A DNA stretch of 64,000 bases from Tulasnella sp. 424 (GCA_019633425.1 WSUB01000099.1:62001-126000), one strand, 5' to 3'. Counted from the first letter of the stretch, positions 12,701 through 26,245 are shown. Numbers and translations are program-made. The notes: generated by a model from the letters alone, not told the origin.

Positions 12701-15291
12701 ATTCAGCGTCAACCGACTTTTTCCTCGCCGCTTCTTTCTTCTCCTTCTCCTCATCCGAGTCCAGCGTGATCCTGATGCTCGGGTCCACCTGCTTCAAGAG
12801 GGAACTGAAATCCGTATCGCTAATGGAAAAGCGCATTGGCGGCAACGCAGGGGCCACTATAGGTTCCTTGGTTTTCGGTTCGATCCTGTCATCCATGATA
12901 TACTCCAATAGGTCCCCTTCACTCTCCGACGCGTCGATTTCCGCAGGAACGGGGCTCGTCACAGATCCTGACGCTGAACGATCCCGTTGGAATTGACCGC
13001 CTTCTTTTGGAGGCGGCGGTGGTGGCTTGTCACTCTGGGTGTCCGACGACTTTCTGCCTTCTCTAGGAACCACCACCACATCTCCATCCGTCTCGAATCC
13101 ATCGGACCTGGCAGATGACGGGCTTCTCCGTCCTCCTCCGTTGACGCCATTGCCCAACATTGGCGAGTTCCTTCCACCAGGCGCGGGTGACGGCGACCTC
13201 CCCATCCTCTGATGCTGATCCGGGTGGGGCAAGCTGTTCGTACGCAGTGGCTCGTAGAGCTGACCAAGACTTCCCTTGGCTGGGGTATGACCAGGAGTAG
13301 GAACTGTGACGTTCAACGAAGGAGGCGTGTGCAATCCCTGGTTCAAGTTTGACGGATACGACTGCGACGTTCCCGGAGCAGGCGACGGGGATCTTGAACC
13401 TGAGCCTCGGGGAATCGAATCCGGTAGAGGCGACTGCTGTGCCGAGAAGTAAAGCGACGACTGTTGCTCGACTCCCGGAGACGCCGGCCCATCACTCCCG
13501 AAACTACGCCGCAAAGGTGACCCATTTGGATTAGGAGACAACCGTCCATTGACAGTTGTTGTAGGTGAGCTAGAGGTGGGTCCTGACGCTCCAGCTTCGG
13601 CAATGCTTTTGGCGATAGTAGCACCGTCTAAATATAGACCCGGGTTGATGGATCTTCGCTTTTCGGCTCTCGTCATTCCTGGAACTCCCAATTCGGCACC
13701 ACCAGTGCTCCCGGCATTGGCTCCCAGGCCGTTCGTCCCTGGTTTAGAAGTCTGGCCGAGGAAGTGACTGAGCGGTCGGACGCCGTCGTCGTAGGACTTG
13801 CGCCTCCTAGGATCGTCCTGACTGTCGCCCTCGCTTGCTGGCAGTGGTAAGGTTTGCGAGTGGGGCACCACCTGAGCCGCCTGGTGTACGTTATGGTCCA
13901 TCGAGGTCGAGGGTCGCGAAGGCGGGGGAGTGGCTTGCGGCTGTCTGTTGGCTGGAGGTACGCTGCTAGAAGCATGCATGGCGTACGGCTGGCTGGCAGC
14001 GAGCCCAGCGGCAGCCTCGTCCAGAACGCGTTGAATGGACTGAGTCGACACGCGCTTGTTTGCATTGAATGGGAATGACGTTTGCGCGCTGTAGACGGTT
14101 GCTGGGGTTGGTGTGGTGCTCGAGCTGATCGGAGACCGACCCGAGCTTGAAGTCGGGGTGTCGATCACCGAAGGGGAGTTTAGGGACATGGAGGAAGGAG
14201 GGACCGAAGAACTTGGAGGAAGTCCAGGTCGACCTGGCGTTGGCTTTGGGACGACAGGGCGCGTTAGCATCCGTCGACTGAATTGCTGGCTGGCTGACAC
14301 GTGAACACTTACAGGTACATCCTTGGGTCTCCGTTCTCTCTCCTTGTCCTTGTCTTTCCGTGAACTCTTGCTTTTGTCTCTTTTGCGTTCTGCGTGACGT
14401 CTACTGCGGGCGACGCGTTCGTTGTGACATGCCATGCAATAGATGCCATTGCTGGTCTTGGCAAACACGAGCTCCTGAATTTGTCTTGAACAGGAACGAC
14501 ACGTAAAACATGCTGCGTGATAGGATTCGTCGCCTGTTCACGAGGTCCGGATTGAAAGTGGCGCGGAGTGGTCGGGACCGTTGGATCAGGAGGAGGCGTT
14601 TTGGGCGGTGGGCGGATTGTAAGCAACGTGCTCAGGAGGCGGAAAAAACAGTGCCCGAGAAAGGAAAAGCGTACCGGTCATAATGGCTTCGTCGAGGATT
14701 GGGAGCTTGCAGACATTGCAGTTGTATGAACATGATCCGCATACGGGACTTCCATCTGAGAGTAATAGCAGATTTGTGTCCGCCTAATGTTAATGAGATC
14801 GGGGGGGAAAGCGAAGTGGAAATCGTGTGGTCAGTAAGCCATATATGCCAATCGGCGATGCGAGTAACGAAGGACACACAGTGACGCGTTCATGACATTT
14901 CGCGCATCGAAAACTGGAAGTAAAAAAAATATGCAAAAAGTTGCGGGAAATGCGTCAGTTCAAGTTCCAACGCAAAACAAGTCTCGGTCTAAATCAAAAG
15001 TCCGTAAGAGCGGATATGCCCACCATTTTACGTGCCAGAGCGCGTCGCTAAGAACCCAAATGGGAAAACGCGGTCAGTACGAAGAGATGCAAGGTGGAAA
15101 GGGCTGATCGATGCTGACCCAAAGGAAACGACTACGCCTCCAGTTTCTGATTCGATGGTCTCCTTGCATCCGCCGCAATAGCTTTCGTTGAGTGAAGCTA
15201 CTTGGTGTTGTTGGTGGATTTGATATTGTATATGATCTGGTTGAGTTGCATTTGAAGGTATTGCAGATGGAGACGCGAGTGCGTCCATCAT
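9707..15291 (-). CDS. LIM-LIM-C1-RhoGAP protein (Rga-type Rho GTPase-activating protein)
   Basis: This protein is predicted to switch off a Rho-family GTPase (Cdc42/Rho) in polarity and cell-wall control. It starts with tandem ATGs at 15286-15291 and stops at 9707. Reading across introns, LIM1 begins CGGC near 15180 and continues with DALWHVKCFRCAKC. LIM2 follows (CNVCKLPILDEAIMT, then CFTCRSCSRQ and YCMACHNERV near 14430). A long disordered Ser/Pro region fills one exon of about 850 codons (11916-14468). A coiled coil follows (about 11650-11890 and 11330-11500). The C1 zinc finger is at about 10700-10880 (HNFTAV, CEHCNDKMW, CGITCHQRC). The C-terminal RhoGAP domain carries the arginine-finger motif GIYRKTGG (about 10370) and ends near LVEHALEVFKDHS. 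The architecture matches fungal Rga1/Rga2-like GAPs that also have a C1 domain. The target GTPase cannot be read from sequence. Confidence 0.9.
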
Positions 15292-16508
15292 TGCTTTGAG
15301 AGAGAGAGATGGGTGGTGTTGCTTGGTGAGGGGATGGGAGGGGGAGGAAGGGAAACGACCCAGGTCTAGTGCCTGAGAGAGGACTTTGGTGGGAAATTAC
15401 AGTACACCGTCCTTTTCTTCGTTGGATCGACAGCAATCACCCCGCAGCAGCAACAGCCGTACACCCGCCCCGTATAAAAATAATGTTGCAAATCTCGTTA
15501 TTCAAGGCGCGAAGCTGTACTCGTTGGGGGCGCAGAGAGAGAGCGGGATGGTGTACGTGGACTGCACTCTACACGCACTTTCAAAATCGCCAGCATGTCC
15601 TTACACCGATATCTTCTAGCGCAATAGCGGGCTCGGGGGCTCGTCCCATGCAGGCTCTCAATCCACCCGGTCGGTTCGATGGTGTGTTCTCAGGAGAAGA
15701 GAAGAGAAGTTTGAAAACGCGCCAACCTTCCTCTTTCTCGACGACGACCAGTGCGTGGACCCTTGATGCACCCCTCACTGTACTGCACACCCTTCAGACG
15801 ACGACAGGACTGATAAGAACCGCCATACGTGGCCTCTTCGCTAGCCGGTACGTATAAACCTTGGTACTCTAAACGTTCGCTCTAATTATGCGAACCCACA
15901 TGTTCATGCCGACGGCGGAGGAACTCTTGACGATTGAATTTTCCTTCTTTACTCGATGGGAAAATATTGCGCCATGGCAACTCAGTGCCCTCTACAGGGT
16001 CGCGCCGCAACTCTCTCCAAGCGAAAAGGCATTCAGTTGACCGCTGCTTCAACACGATCGGCGAATGGTCTCGCACCCCGATCGACGTGGTCGGTGGCCA
16101 TGACCCGGGCAAATGCCACATGTCTCGAATGCCATGTCTCGGACCCGGCATGACAAGTACACATTTATAAATGTATGGGCCCAAATTAGACGCGAGTATT
16201 TCAAGACTGAAGGTTTCTGCGAAGAGAATGCGCACGAGGCTGTCCGATTAATTGGTTGATGGGGGGTGGCGGTGGGAGGGGATGATCATCGACGCGTCGG
16301 AGCCGTGCTCGGGCATCATCCCTCGATGCCCATTGTACCTGCTTTCGTTCACGTGGCACTCCAGATTGCCTTGAACTAAAGTCAAATGTTTTCCTTTGGG
16401 CGCTCGCTTGGCTCGCAGGAAAGGAATAGGGTATTTTTTTTCCCCTTGGCGGGTCTAATGGTACAATCGCAAGAGTCTACAAATTCGCAACATCCCCTTT
16501 CGCCACTT
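15292..16508. other. Intergenic, promoter side of the RhoGAP gene
   Basis: Several short open frames exist (for example 15369-15857 on plus), but none has family features, and the frames overlap on both strands. A short (AG)n run lies near 15300. Nothing further is supported. Confidence 0.5.
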
Positions 16509-17153
16509 TCAAAGCATCCTATGCAGCCTCGGATGCCTATCCACCATCGCAATCTGGCCCCGCTCAAATTCCTCCACTGCGGCGAGCTGTCCATTTCGCC
16601 TGTCCAAAAGTCTTCCTCCTTCCAATCTCCATCCATCCTCTAGACCCTTCTGCGTATCACCGCCGCCCTTTCCCTTTCCAGCAACGATGTTGACATCGAC
16701 ATTGACACTAACAAGCGCGACCTTCCACCACGGCACAAGTCCTTTCTCCCTCATCTCCGTCGGCACACCACTTATCGACCATTTCACCCTCGTATCCACC
16801 GACATCCCTTCCCAAGGAGGTAAATATCCTGCGCTGCTCCCCGCCATCAGCAGCATAACGAGGAGAAGGATGGAACCGAAGAGGCGGAGGACATAAGCTT
16901 TCGTGAAGACTGGCCCCTCTTGTTCCTCCTCTACGGCCCCGAGGCAAGGCAGCAAGTCCGACCCCATTTCGATTGTTAACGCGCGCTTGCCCAGGTTGGG
17001 ATAATCGAAGTCTTCTTTCTCCGTTTGCGGCCCGGGCGATGCTCCCTTTTGCGTGTTCATATCGAAGTCATCGCCCGACAAACCGCCATGCGATGAACAA
17101 GGCGCGTCGTCCTTGTGCAATAGAAGTCTGTCGTAAATGGATTGAAACCGCAT
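16509..17153 (-). CDS. Hypothetical protein with one transmembrane segment
   Basis: A single open frame of 214 codons starts at the ATG at 17151-17153. A hydrophobic stretch of about 18 residues (VLRLFGSILLLVMLLMAG, near residue 90) would be one membrane span, preceded by an acidic, probably cytosolic N-terminal half. I recognise no family. The second half is low in secondary-structure signal and contains Gly/Lys runs, so part of the frame could be untranslated, or an intron could change the C-terminus. It could also be a chance frame. Confidence 0.35.
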   Translation of the reverse strand: MRFQSIYDRLLLHKDDAPCSSHGGLSGDDFDMNTQKGASPGPQTEKEDFDYPNLGKRALTIEMGSDLLPCLGAVEEEQEGPVFTKAYVLRLFGSILLLVMLLMAGSSAGYLPPWEGMSVDTRVKWSISGVPTEMREKGLVPWWKVALVSVNVDVNIVAGKGKGGGDTQKGLEDGWRLEGGRLLDRRNGQLAAVEEFERGQIAMVDRHPRLHRML

Positions 17154-17904
17154 TGTTTGGAGATTCGGCGGCGCGTAGGAGAGGGTGCTGGGGTTCTGGT
17201 AGAAGGCGGTGGATAGAGAGCTTCAGCAGCTGTAGGGCGAATCGTCTGAGATTGGTGAGACTTGTGGCGCGACGGAGGGATAGGCGGATCGGATGCAGTG
17301 GACTGGATAAAAGGCGGAAAGCCAGAAGCCAATGTATGCTTTTTGCGCAATTCGGCACCTGTGTGATCGCCCCTCGAGATTACCTCGACAAGCTCGTTGT
17401 ACTTGCCATAACTCGAAGCACCTCATAAAACCTCTTAGCAGTCTCGCGACATGCCCCTCTGAGATGGCAAAGGTTCAATCTAGCAGCTTTCGCCTGTCCT
17501 CAGTCAGACTTGGCGCGCTGAAAGAACCCCAGGAACGATCAGCGGAACCCAAATCCGACGTTCCTATCAGCCTCACTGCGATCCGAGCACCAGAGACAAT
17601 CCATCAGAGCCTTGATCCCGATAACTGGAACATTCCAAGCGGAAAACCTTTCTCTCTCATCCGCGGATCGTAGGAGACTTCCTGTCACGTGGCCAAGGGG
17701 GATCCCAATCCTTCCTAATCACGCGTCAAGATTCCGAAAACCCGCGTTTCATATACGTTTGCGCAAATACAAGCGCTTTATCTACACCAGAAGTAAAACC
17801 AGAGATGGTGGATTTGCGATGTCAGGTTCATGACAGGTCGTACACGGAAGAACGGGGGAAGTGTCCGAAAATCGGGATTCAGCTAGAGCCGTTTCCTGTT
17901 AAAG
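17154..17904. other. Intergenic, no gene seen
   Basis: Only short overlapping frames on both strands. The right end is the 3' flank of the CLC gene. Confidence 0.5.
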
Positions 17905-20900
17905 TTACGCATGCTTCTCTTCGAGCTCGCCGAGGAATGCAATCCAAGTCTTCTTGTCGATGACGCCAACATCTAGAACATAGTGGTTCAGATTTAGCAG
18001 GTGGGCAAATAATCGGCGTTTCTCCCTGGGGCTTACATGCTCCATTGGCATCGGTTACGATGATATACCGCGCACCCAGTTTGACGAACATTTGCTGAAC
18101 CAGTTCGAGTGGCGCATGACATGGAACGCACAAGGGTGCCTAAGGGAGAAAAGAATCCGTCAGCATAACCGCAACCCTTGTGGGATAGGGCGAATTTCCA
18201 ACGAACCCGGTCCATGTAGAGTGACAAGTCAAAGGGATCTCGATAGCCTAATCCATCCTCGTTCAATGAAGAGGTAAACGATGCAGCATCGAATGACCGG
18301 CGTCGCGTTTCCGCGGGGTAGAAGTGGCATTCCGCATCTGGCTCGTCAGCGACTTGAGCTATTGATAGGGGTAGAACGAAGGTGAGCGTCTTCTGCGGCG
18401 TTCACGTGGTCCTTCCCTACCTAAAGCATGTTCCAACTCGTTCGTCCCGATATATCCAATCAGCTTACGGTCCATCGTAATTAATGGGAAGCCTTCGACA
18501 ATGCCGGTAGACACGGCCTCTTGGAGTTTGTCGCGCAGACTCTTGACGGTGTTCTCTTCATCGGGATGAATGACAGTAACTGACTTGTCAGCCTAGACGC
18601 GGTGCCAGGCGTTAGAATTCAAAGAGTCCATGACGGGCCTCAAGCACGAGTTCGTACCACGTCCGTAATTTGGCAGGCTCCCCAAAGGTATTCTTGCTTG
18701 TGGTCGAGATATGGCAGCTGTGCGAGGCTATAGGAGACGATTAGCTGGTCCGGATATGACAAAAAGGTGGTACCCATGTCGCACGTACGTGATGACCAAG
18801 TCGTAGATGCCCTTGGGTTCAATAGCGTCCGCCACGGTCTTGCCCACCAGCACAGCCAACATGATCGGAACCACGTACGACAGCGATTTTGTGAGTTCGA
18901 ACATGATGACTGCCAGGGAAACCGTTGTACGCTGCATGCAACACACCGGATCAGACAGTGCTTTTGCGGTTTTGCTTGGGGGAAGGCTCACCGTGACACC
19001 CGACAAGGTTGCTGCTGCTCCAACCATAGCATAAATACCCGGAATCACACACTTGGCTTCATCTCCACAGCTCTTAAAGACTCCCCAATGTGGATAATTC
19101 CACTGCAGCCACTGCATGCCGATACCAACGATCCTGCCCATGCAAGCTCCGACACCCAAACTCGGAATGAAAATGCCGGCGGGTAGCTTGATTCCGAATG
19201 TAACGATAGTCAAAGCACCTTTGACGATCAGTGCCAGAGCGATGGCACCAACGATGGGACCGGGATTGTTGGAGGCTGGTGAGATGCAGAGGCCTTCATG
19301 GTAATCTCCTGGGCGGCATTCGGCAAGAAGGTAATACACCAGTTCGGTACCGCCCATTCGAGTATACAGGTTGAGGAAACAGAGCGCAGACGTCACGAGT
19401 GTGACAAGAACGACTTCGACAACTGGATGGGCCTTGAGCCAGGTGCCGTTCCGCACATCTCGACTCCATCGGTAGTTCAACTTGGAAAAGTAGGCTCCGT
19501 ATAGGCCCTTGAAGCGACATCAGCTCGATCTTCGTAATACTGATTACCGCTGAAACTCACTCCGAACACTCCCAGGAAAAGGAACGGGACGAGCTCAAAG
19601 GCATGCCAATCCTAATGCAATTTTCTCAGATAAACTTCCGCCTAGTTCCATCATATTACCCAGCAGCTGCGCACCTTGTCGTACGTGACTTGGAATAGCA
19701 CGAGTTTACCAGTGCCGAAGGGGTCCAAGAACCTCAACGTCACGGCAGCAATCATCGCGCACCAGAAACTCCTCCACATGACCTTTGGCGGGAAGAAGTA
19801 CGACACCTCCTCTAAACTGAATAGCACACCTCCGATAGGTGCTCCGAAGGCAACAGCCACTCCAGCCGCAGCGGCAGCGCTGAGGACTTCTCGTCGCTTC
19901 CCTTCATTGTTTTCGTATTTCCTGAAATACCGACTGACGATGTTTCCGACGCAAGATGCGATGTGAACGAAGGGACCTTCTTTACCAAGAGACAGACCTG
20001 AGGCGACTGAAAGAGCGAGACCGACGGATTTGGTGAAGAGAGTCATGCCTCCAAGGTAGCCGTGAATGACGAAACCAGACAGAATGGTTTTTATCTCTGG
20101 AATACCACTTCCGGACGCCTGGGGAACAACAAAAGTTCGTCAGAAGGCGGTATACCAATAGCAATAGTGGAGGGCTACGCACGAAGTACATCACTCTCCG
20201 AGGAGCGCCTCCCCCAGCGGCCGGCTCTTTTGTCTCGCTTGAATCAGGATCAAAGGACGGGCTCAGACCACTGTCTTTTCGAGTCACAAAACGTGTGGAG
20301 GCAGTCAACTTGAGGGTTAAAATGGAAGAGGTGACGGCCAGCGCAAGCTACAGAAAGATGATTAGTAGCTCGCAATCCAATCAACACGTTCAGAAACCTA
20401 CCGCGATGACAGTATATGAAGCGTACTCGATGACCCAATTCTCATCCCCAACATGTGTCCCGTCTGGACCGACGTGAGGACCGAGGACATCGGACCAGAT
20501 ACTCCATCGTTTGCAGGGAATCTCGTCTGGCAACCCATGGGTGACGTAGGTCTGGAACGGCGCCAGTTTGACTGTAGCTGGACAGCAAAACCTCTTGGCT
20601 TTCCACCAAGCCCCTTGGCAATATCCCTCCTTCAAGTCGAATAACACTTGTTCCGTTCGGATCACCAAGAATGCAACGATTGCAGTGAGGAAGCCGACGA
20701 CGGTAACGATTATCCAACCTATACTCCGGTCCGCGAAGTTCCGTAGTCTCCCCCGGAATGATGTACGCTTGTTCCGAAGGCGACGGAGGCGAGATGAGTC
20801 TTTTATCTGGTGGATAACGGGTAATGAGCCGAATGCCAAGTCGCCTCACACGCGCGGTTGGCTCCGCTGAAAACTGAAAACGAGGTCGACTTGAGAGCAC

Positions 20901-21453
20901 TCACCGCATCGTGGAGCCAGTCGATCGAAGTGAAGGAGGAATACCAGACGCGCACACCATTGACCCGCGCGCCTTCCTCTTCTGGGTGCTCGGTGTTGAC
21001 GTCGAAGCCGGCATCGTATGCAGATAGGGGACGTCGGAATTGCCCGAAAAAGGTCGACGAGCGCGACTGAATTCGCGACAGTGGTGCTAGTAATCCTTCA
21101 CCGACATAGTCACTCGGAAAGTCGTTGCCGCCGGTTGCAGCGTGGTCACTGGTTCCGTTTCCACTGTGCCGGCGTCCCTTTCTCCAAGCTCGTGACCGCG
21201 AGTTGCCCAAGGAACCATAGGAGGCATACATCTCATCACCCATGAGCGCAGAGGACTCTAAGGTTGAGGCGCGAGACAATACGGTCTGCCCTTCATTACC
21301 CATCCCGAGCAGCCGTCGCCGACGCCATTCGGGACTGGTTGGAGCACCTAGGGGGCCGAAATGCGGACTGGTTCGGGTGAACGAGAGATGAGACGAAGTT
21401 GTAGGAGAGTGTTGGGGAGACTGGACAGGCTGAGGGCTGGCATCTATGACCAT
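17905..21453 (-). CDS. CLC-family chloride channel / Cl-:H+ exchanger with CBS domains
   Basis: This is a membrane protein that moves chloride, probably in exchange for protons, in an endomembrane compartment (Gef1-like). The first in-frame ATG is 21451-21453; the frame stays open upstream but without another ATG. The N-terminal ~180 residues are disordered and Ser/Arg-rich. The first membrane helix lies near 20700. Family motifs then follow: SGIPEIKT at about 20090, GKEGPFVH at about 19980 (its Glu is the gating glutamate typical of exchangers), and [14 protein letters not shown] at about 19160. Several exons encode further helices. Two CBS motifs end the protein (ITDVV near 18660 to [12 protein letters not shown] near 18440, and [18 protein letters not shown] near 18070-17950). 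The stop is TAA at 17905-17907. It is transcribed divergently from the NIMA kinase. Confidence 0.9.
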
Positions 21454-22624
21454 AGAAGCGCGAATCGTAGATGTACTCTGTCGTCGGGAGGACCCTGCAG
21501 CTTCCAGTGGCTGTCTATACGGGGGGTGGAGATGAAAGGTCGGTGGTCGGGGTGGCGAGCGAGAAGGTGGCGTGCGAGGCCGAAACTTACCTCTGTGGCT
21601 GACTCTCGGCCATGCTGGACTGTTTGATGCCTGCGACGGTGGTTGAAGGCCCCTTGAGTGAAGCAGTTGGGCAGAGGAAGCAACGAACGGGAGGTGCGAA
21701 TTGTCAGTCCAATTCGTGACGGACCCTGACCTGTGAATCTGCCCCTTGCGCAAATGCGACCAATCACGAAAGACGCGGGCGCTATCACCACGCCGCCGCC
21801 GGTGTATTGTCTCTAGGTCAGTGTAGGCTAGTGGATGTAGGGACGCGTTATTTGGTTTCTGACTTGAATAAATTGTAGTTGTTGGTTGTTGCGGTTGCTC
21901 ATTGAGCCTGATAGGTCTGGTAATACTAGCATCATCTTGGACTCGATTCCTGGTTATACACCTTACGAAGGGGCAACGCCGTGAGCTAGCAGATCAAGGC
22001 TCTGATATCTAGTGCCTGATCCAGTGTGAAGGCGTTGCTGCCGAAGCTAAATGAGAATACCGCGCCCCCTGTAAATTACGGTCGTCTGCTACATCCGGAG
22101 AATGGTGCGCATTCCACTCGCGCATACTCCTATCGCCAAAAAAGGGTGGAAGTGAGCAAGAATAACCGGTATAAGATATCCCGGCTGCCATTTCTGTTGA
22201 CGCTGCTGTCGGGAGTTCTGTCTATCTTGGAGGCAAATCAGATGAGTCCCCGTGAACTTGAATGCTAGCCAACGCCCGACTTACACATAGCATTCCCTCC
22301 AAAGATACCTTGTAGTAGCTATCTAGAGCAGAGTATGATCGCCTAGATCGTGTGGGATGGTGGTCGGTCGCGGCTTAATTCATTGAGAGCGATCTCACGT
22401 GATCAAACACATCGCGTGGCTTGGATGTTTGGTCTCCTTTCCTCTCGCCGTTTTGTTCCCTCCCCTCCCATTCCCTCCTCAACACACCACCTTCCTCAAG
22501 ACCCACAACTTACACGCCAGCTGCGACGATCTTCAAGACGACGTCCTTGCAGATACGACACTCTCACCCTCACCACCACCATTTTACCTCATAACCCTGG
22601 GTGCACGCTAGTTGACGTTTCAAT
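21454..22624. promoter_or_regulatory. Divergent promoter region between CLC and NIMA kinase genes
   Basis: About 1.2 kb between two outward-reading starts. Open frames here lack family features and mostly depend on non-ATG starts. It includes the 5' leader of the kinase, which is pyrimidine-rich near 22440-22510. I saw no specific regulatory site. Confidence 0.5.
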
Positions 22625-25495
22625 ATGAACCAACAAGCACTCTCCACGCAAGAATGGCTCAGCGGGTACGAGGTGCTCGACGTTATCGGCAATGGCATGT
22701 TTGGCGTCATCAAGAAGGTGAAGAACAAGCGGACAGGGGAGATTTCGGCGCGGAAGGACCTCAACTTTGAAAAGATGACCGAAAAAGACCGGAAGCAGAT
22801 CGTGGCAGAAGTGTAAGTATTCCTCATCTAGTCATTCTGTGAGGAGACCAGGGACAGAAGCGCGGAGTGATTGGCCACTTTGAATGACCGCGATGACTGT
22901 CGAGCGATGGCGGTCGTCTGGGCGGAATATTCATTCATGGCGCACTGGGTCATGTTGGCCAGCGCATACAAACCTCCACTTGCCTACACCCCCTCAAAAC
23001 TCCGAAGCTTGAACCACGCTCTAACCGCTGGTCGTCCTCCTTCCAGAAATATCCTCAAAGACCTGAACCACGAATACATTGTTCGGTACCACGATCGGGT
23101 AAGTGGGGATCGGGCGTTCAATGAAATACGCGGATACCAACATCACGTCCGCCCTCGGTCAGTTCGTCGATAGGGAAAATGGCTACCTCTACATTCTCAT
23201 GGAGTACTGCGGCGGAGGAGACTTGGGTCGTCTTTTAGCCAAAGCCCGAAAACAGAACAAGCCGCTCGCCGAAGACCGTGTTTGGCGGTACTTCCATCAA
23301 CTCCTTCTCGCCCTTGATCACTGCCACTATCCTGCGACTAGTCAAAATATTCCTTCGACGTCTAACGGTGGTTCGTCGTCGGGAGAACCTGCTTTACGGA
23401 GAACTCAGCAAGTCCTACACCGGGATCTCAAGCCGGAAAACGTCTTCGTAACTCATGATGATAACCTCAAACTCGGCGACTTTGGCCTTTCAAAAATGAT
23501 GGGTCCCGCCACTCTTACGAATACTTATGTTGGCGTGAGTCACCATTCCGGTTTTACGTCAATGAAGGCATGCGTCCTGATCATCTGTCCACGATTAGAC
23601 GCCTTATTATATGTCTCCGGAAATGTTGATGGAAAAGTCTTACGATATGAAGTCGGACATCTGGAGCTTGGGATGTTTGATTTATGAATTATGTGCGCTG
23701 CAGTGCGTTTTTGTCGCCCTAACCGTTATACCTCTGCACTCTCTGACGCACCACCACCACCACAGACCACCTTTCTATGATGCCAAAACTCAACCCGAAC
23801 TCACCGCCCTCATTCGATCTGGTCGAATACCACCACTTCCAAGAGGATACTCTCAACTTCTCTTTTCCACCATCAAGAGCATGCTCAACCTCCACGTGCG
23901 TTTGCCCGTATTGAACTAGGGACCTGCACCGCTAACCTGTCCCCTTCGATAGCCTGGATCTAGACCGACCGTGCAGAGTCTGCTGCAGATGGAGCGGTTC
24001 CGGTCGATCGAAGAGACTCGAAGAATGTGAGTGATCCGAGCTAGCTGAAGGTCTTTCCACTCACTGAGCGGTCGTCCAGTATGTGCGAAATGCAACAGCA
24101 AAAGGCGAAGCTCGAAGCCCGTGAACACGAAATTCACCTGAAAGAGGCGGAAGTCCAGAAACAACTCCGCCACGTTGAAGACGAGAAATCCAACCTCCGA
24201 CGAGCCTACGACGAATTCCACCGGAACGCCGAGAGCGTCAAGGCCGACATGATGCGCGAGCGTCAGGCAATCGTCGACGACCGCAGTACCCTCAACACCG
24301 ATCTCCAGGTCTCTAGTGATGAGAAAAGGCGACTGGTTGCGGAGAGGGAAGCTTTCGAGCGCGAGCGGGCACAATTCCACGCTGAGAAGGCGCGGTTAAC
24401 GGCCCAGTTAGATGAAGAGACCCGAGTATACATGCAGCATAAGCAAGAACTGGACCGTACGGCGTCCGAGTTCTCGGCCAAGTACGCAGCGTTCGAAAGG
24501 GAGAAGGCGGAATTCGAGAAGCAGCGGGAGCAACTTTCACGCCAAGGTGAGAGTTGTCAGGTACCCCTGGTCCTGGATTTACTCAGCATTCTGACGATTA
24601 GATGGTGGACGACCGAAAAAACCATTAGAGGACATCCAGAACCAGAAGTGAGTGGTTCTACAGACTGTGCTTGAACGACCCTTTGCTCATAAAAATTCCC
24701 AGGAACACCATCCCACTTCCAACACGGTACTACGCTCAAGATGACACCCCGATCAAGGCTGGACAGCCCGCTTCAAAGCGATCTCAGGACCAGAACATCC
24801 CTCCACTTGGCATCGGAAACCCTAAACAGACACCAGGATCCGGGCGACGCCTCGCCTCCAAGAGCAATCCAAACTTGGGCAGTGCGATGAAGGGAGTGAT
24901 CTTGACCGCTTCCGGCATCGCTCTCAAGACCCCTGCGGCAGGCCAGACGCACGAAGTGCCTCCTCCAGTCCCAGCACTACCTTCGTTAACCTCCGTGCTT
25001 CAGGGACGCATGTCCTTGGACTCTCCAGAGCCAGCGTCGCAGTTGGCGTTGAACGATGCAGACCCAGCACGCGTTCGACTGCGCCGCCGGTCTACGATTT
25101 CTGCGCCTCTCCCGCCAGCTGCTCCTCAACCTCCCCTCCCAAGTGCTCCAGCCACCACGTCTACGTTCAACCCCGCAACCCTGCCTCCAGCTCCAGTCTA
25201 CAACCTTCAAGACGAGGAAAACCTCCCAAGTCCCTTCATCAAGAAAGGAGTGCAGGAGACAAAGACCACTAGCGGTTGGAGGAGCGGGCTCGGGTTCAAG
25301 AAAAAGACGAGTCTGCTGAGCCTTGCAGCAGCCAACTCTGCTTCGGCGGCTACTGGATCGTCGGGAAGTACAGCGTCGAGCAAGACCTCATCAATCCCGA
25401 CCGGTCCGTCAAGCAAGTCATCAAGAGCGTCGTTCGCCAAAGCCGTGAAAGCTAGCGAAGACGCCCAAAGGGCACTGCTGCGAAGAGTAACGTAA
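22625..25495 (+). CDS. NIMA-related serine/threonine protein kinase
   Basis: A mitotic-type kinase of the NIMA/Nek/Kin3 family. The N-terminal kinase domain has GNGMFG (glycine loop), ARKDL (ATP lysine), EVNIL after splicing, HRDLKPEN (about 23420), DFGLSK (about 23480), TPYYMSPE after splicing (about 23600) and DIWSLGC (about 23660). Family signatures such as [13 protein letters not shown] are visible. Between the ALDHCH helix and HRDLKPEN there is a low-complexity insert of about 25 residues rich in Ser, Gly and Asn. After the kinase domain comes a long charged coiled coil (about 24080-24540), then a disordered Pro/Ser tail ending in TAA at 25493-25495. There are at least six short introns (for example 22815-23045 and 23099-23160). 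The first intron is unusually long, at about 230 nt. The order kinase, coiled coil, tail is normal for NIMA. Confidence 0.92.
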
Positions 25496-26245
25496 GGTCG
25501 TCGACGTTTTTTTTATTTGGTTTGTCTTCTCTCGTGTCGTTTTCTCCCTCTGGACCTGTTTTCTCTCGGTTACCCCGTTTGTTCTCGAACATTTCTTCTT
25601 GACCCTGCTCAAGTGATTTTTCGCTTGATCGGTTGGCTTTCAAGGCTCCAAAAACTTAGTTTCCTCTTCGATTACCGTACTCGCGCTCTGTACTTATTCT
25701 GTCTTATGCTGTATGCCGCACATGTTGTTCACGAATCACCACTATCTCTTAGATGCGATAGACAGCGATTGACGGTTTGTCTCTCACTCCTAATTTATCC
25801 TCCCAAACCTCGGCGAATTAGCCCATGCGAAGCCTCTCATCAACTTGAATGGCGGAAACTCGCTCGATTGGCAAGAAACAAATGATTAGTTTTCGGCAGA
25901 GTTACATAGTAGAGACACAAAGTACAAAACAAAGTTCGAGACCAAGAAATAACAATATCAATGTGGTTTGCTCTGGAGTGAAGTGAGTCCGTATGAAGGC
26001 GCGCAGTTAAACAGTAAAGAGGGAAGGTAAGGGTGACGATGATCGCAAATACAGGGCGGTTGTAAGTTGAGAGAGGGGGAGGGCGTTTGGTCTGGCAGGT
26101 GATGAAAGCAGAATAGAAATCAAGACTGTTCTTGGCGACCACAAACGCATTATGATCAAGCATCTGAGAATGTGGGTTATCAGGAACGCCTCTCCGCAGA
26201 CAATGGCATTTCAAGACTTACCTTTCTTCAGCAAGAAAAGGCGTT
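25496..26245. other. Intergenic between convergent genes
   Basis: 3' flanks of the NIMA kinase (plus) and of the unknown gene (minus). T-rich near 25500. The short open frames are not credible genes. Confidence 0.5.

Noticed and set aside
20803..21753. CLC start at 21753
   Set aside because: That codon is TTG; the first in-frame ATG is 21451-21453, just before the conserved part of the disordered N-terminus.
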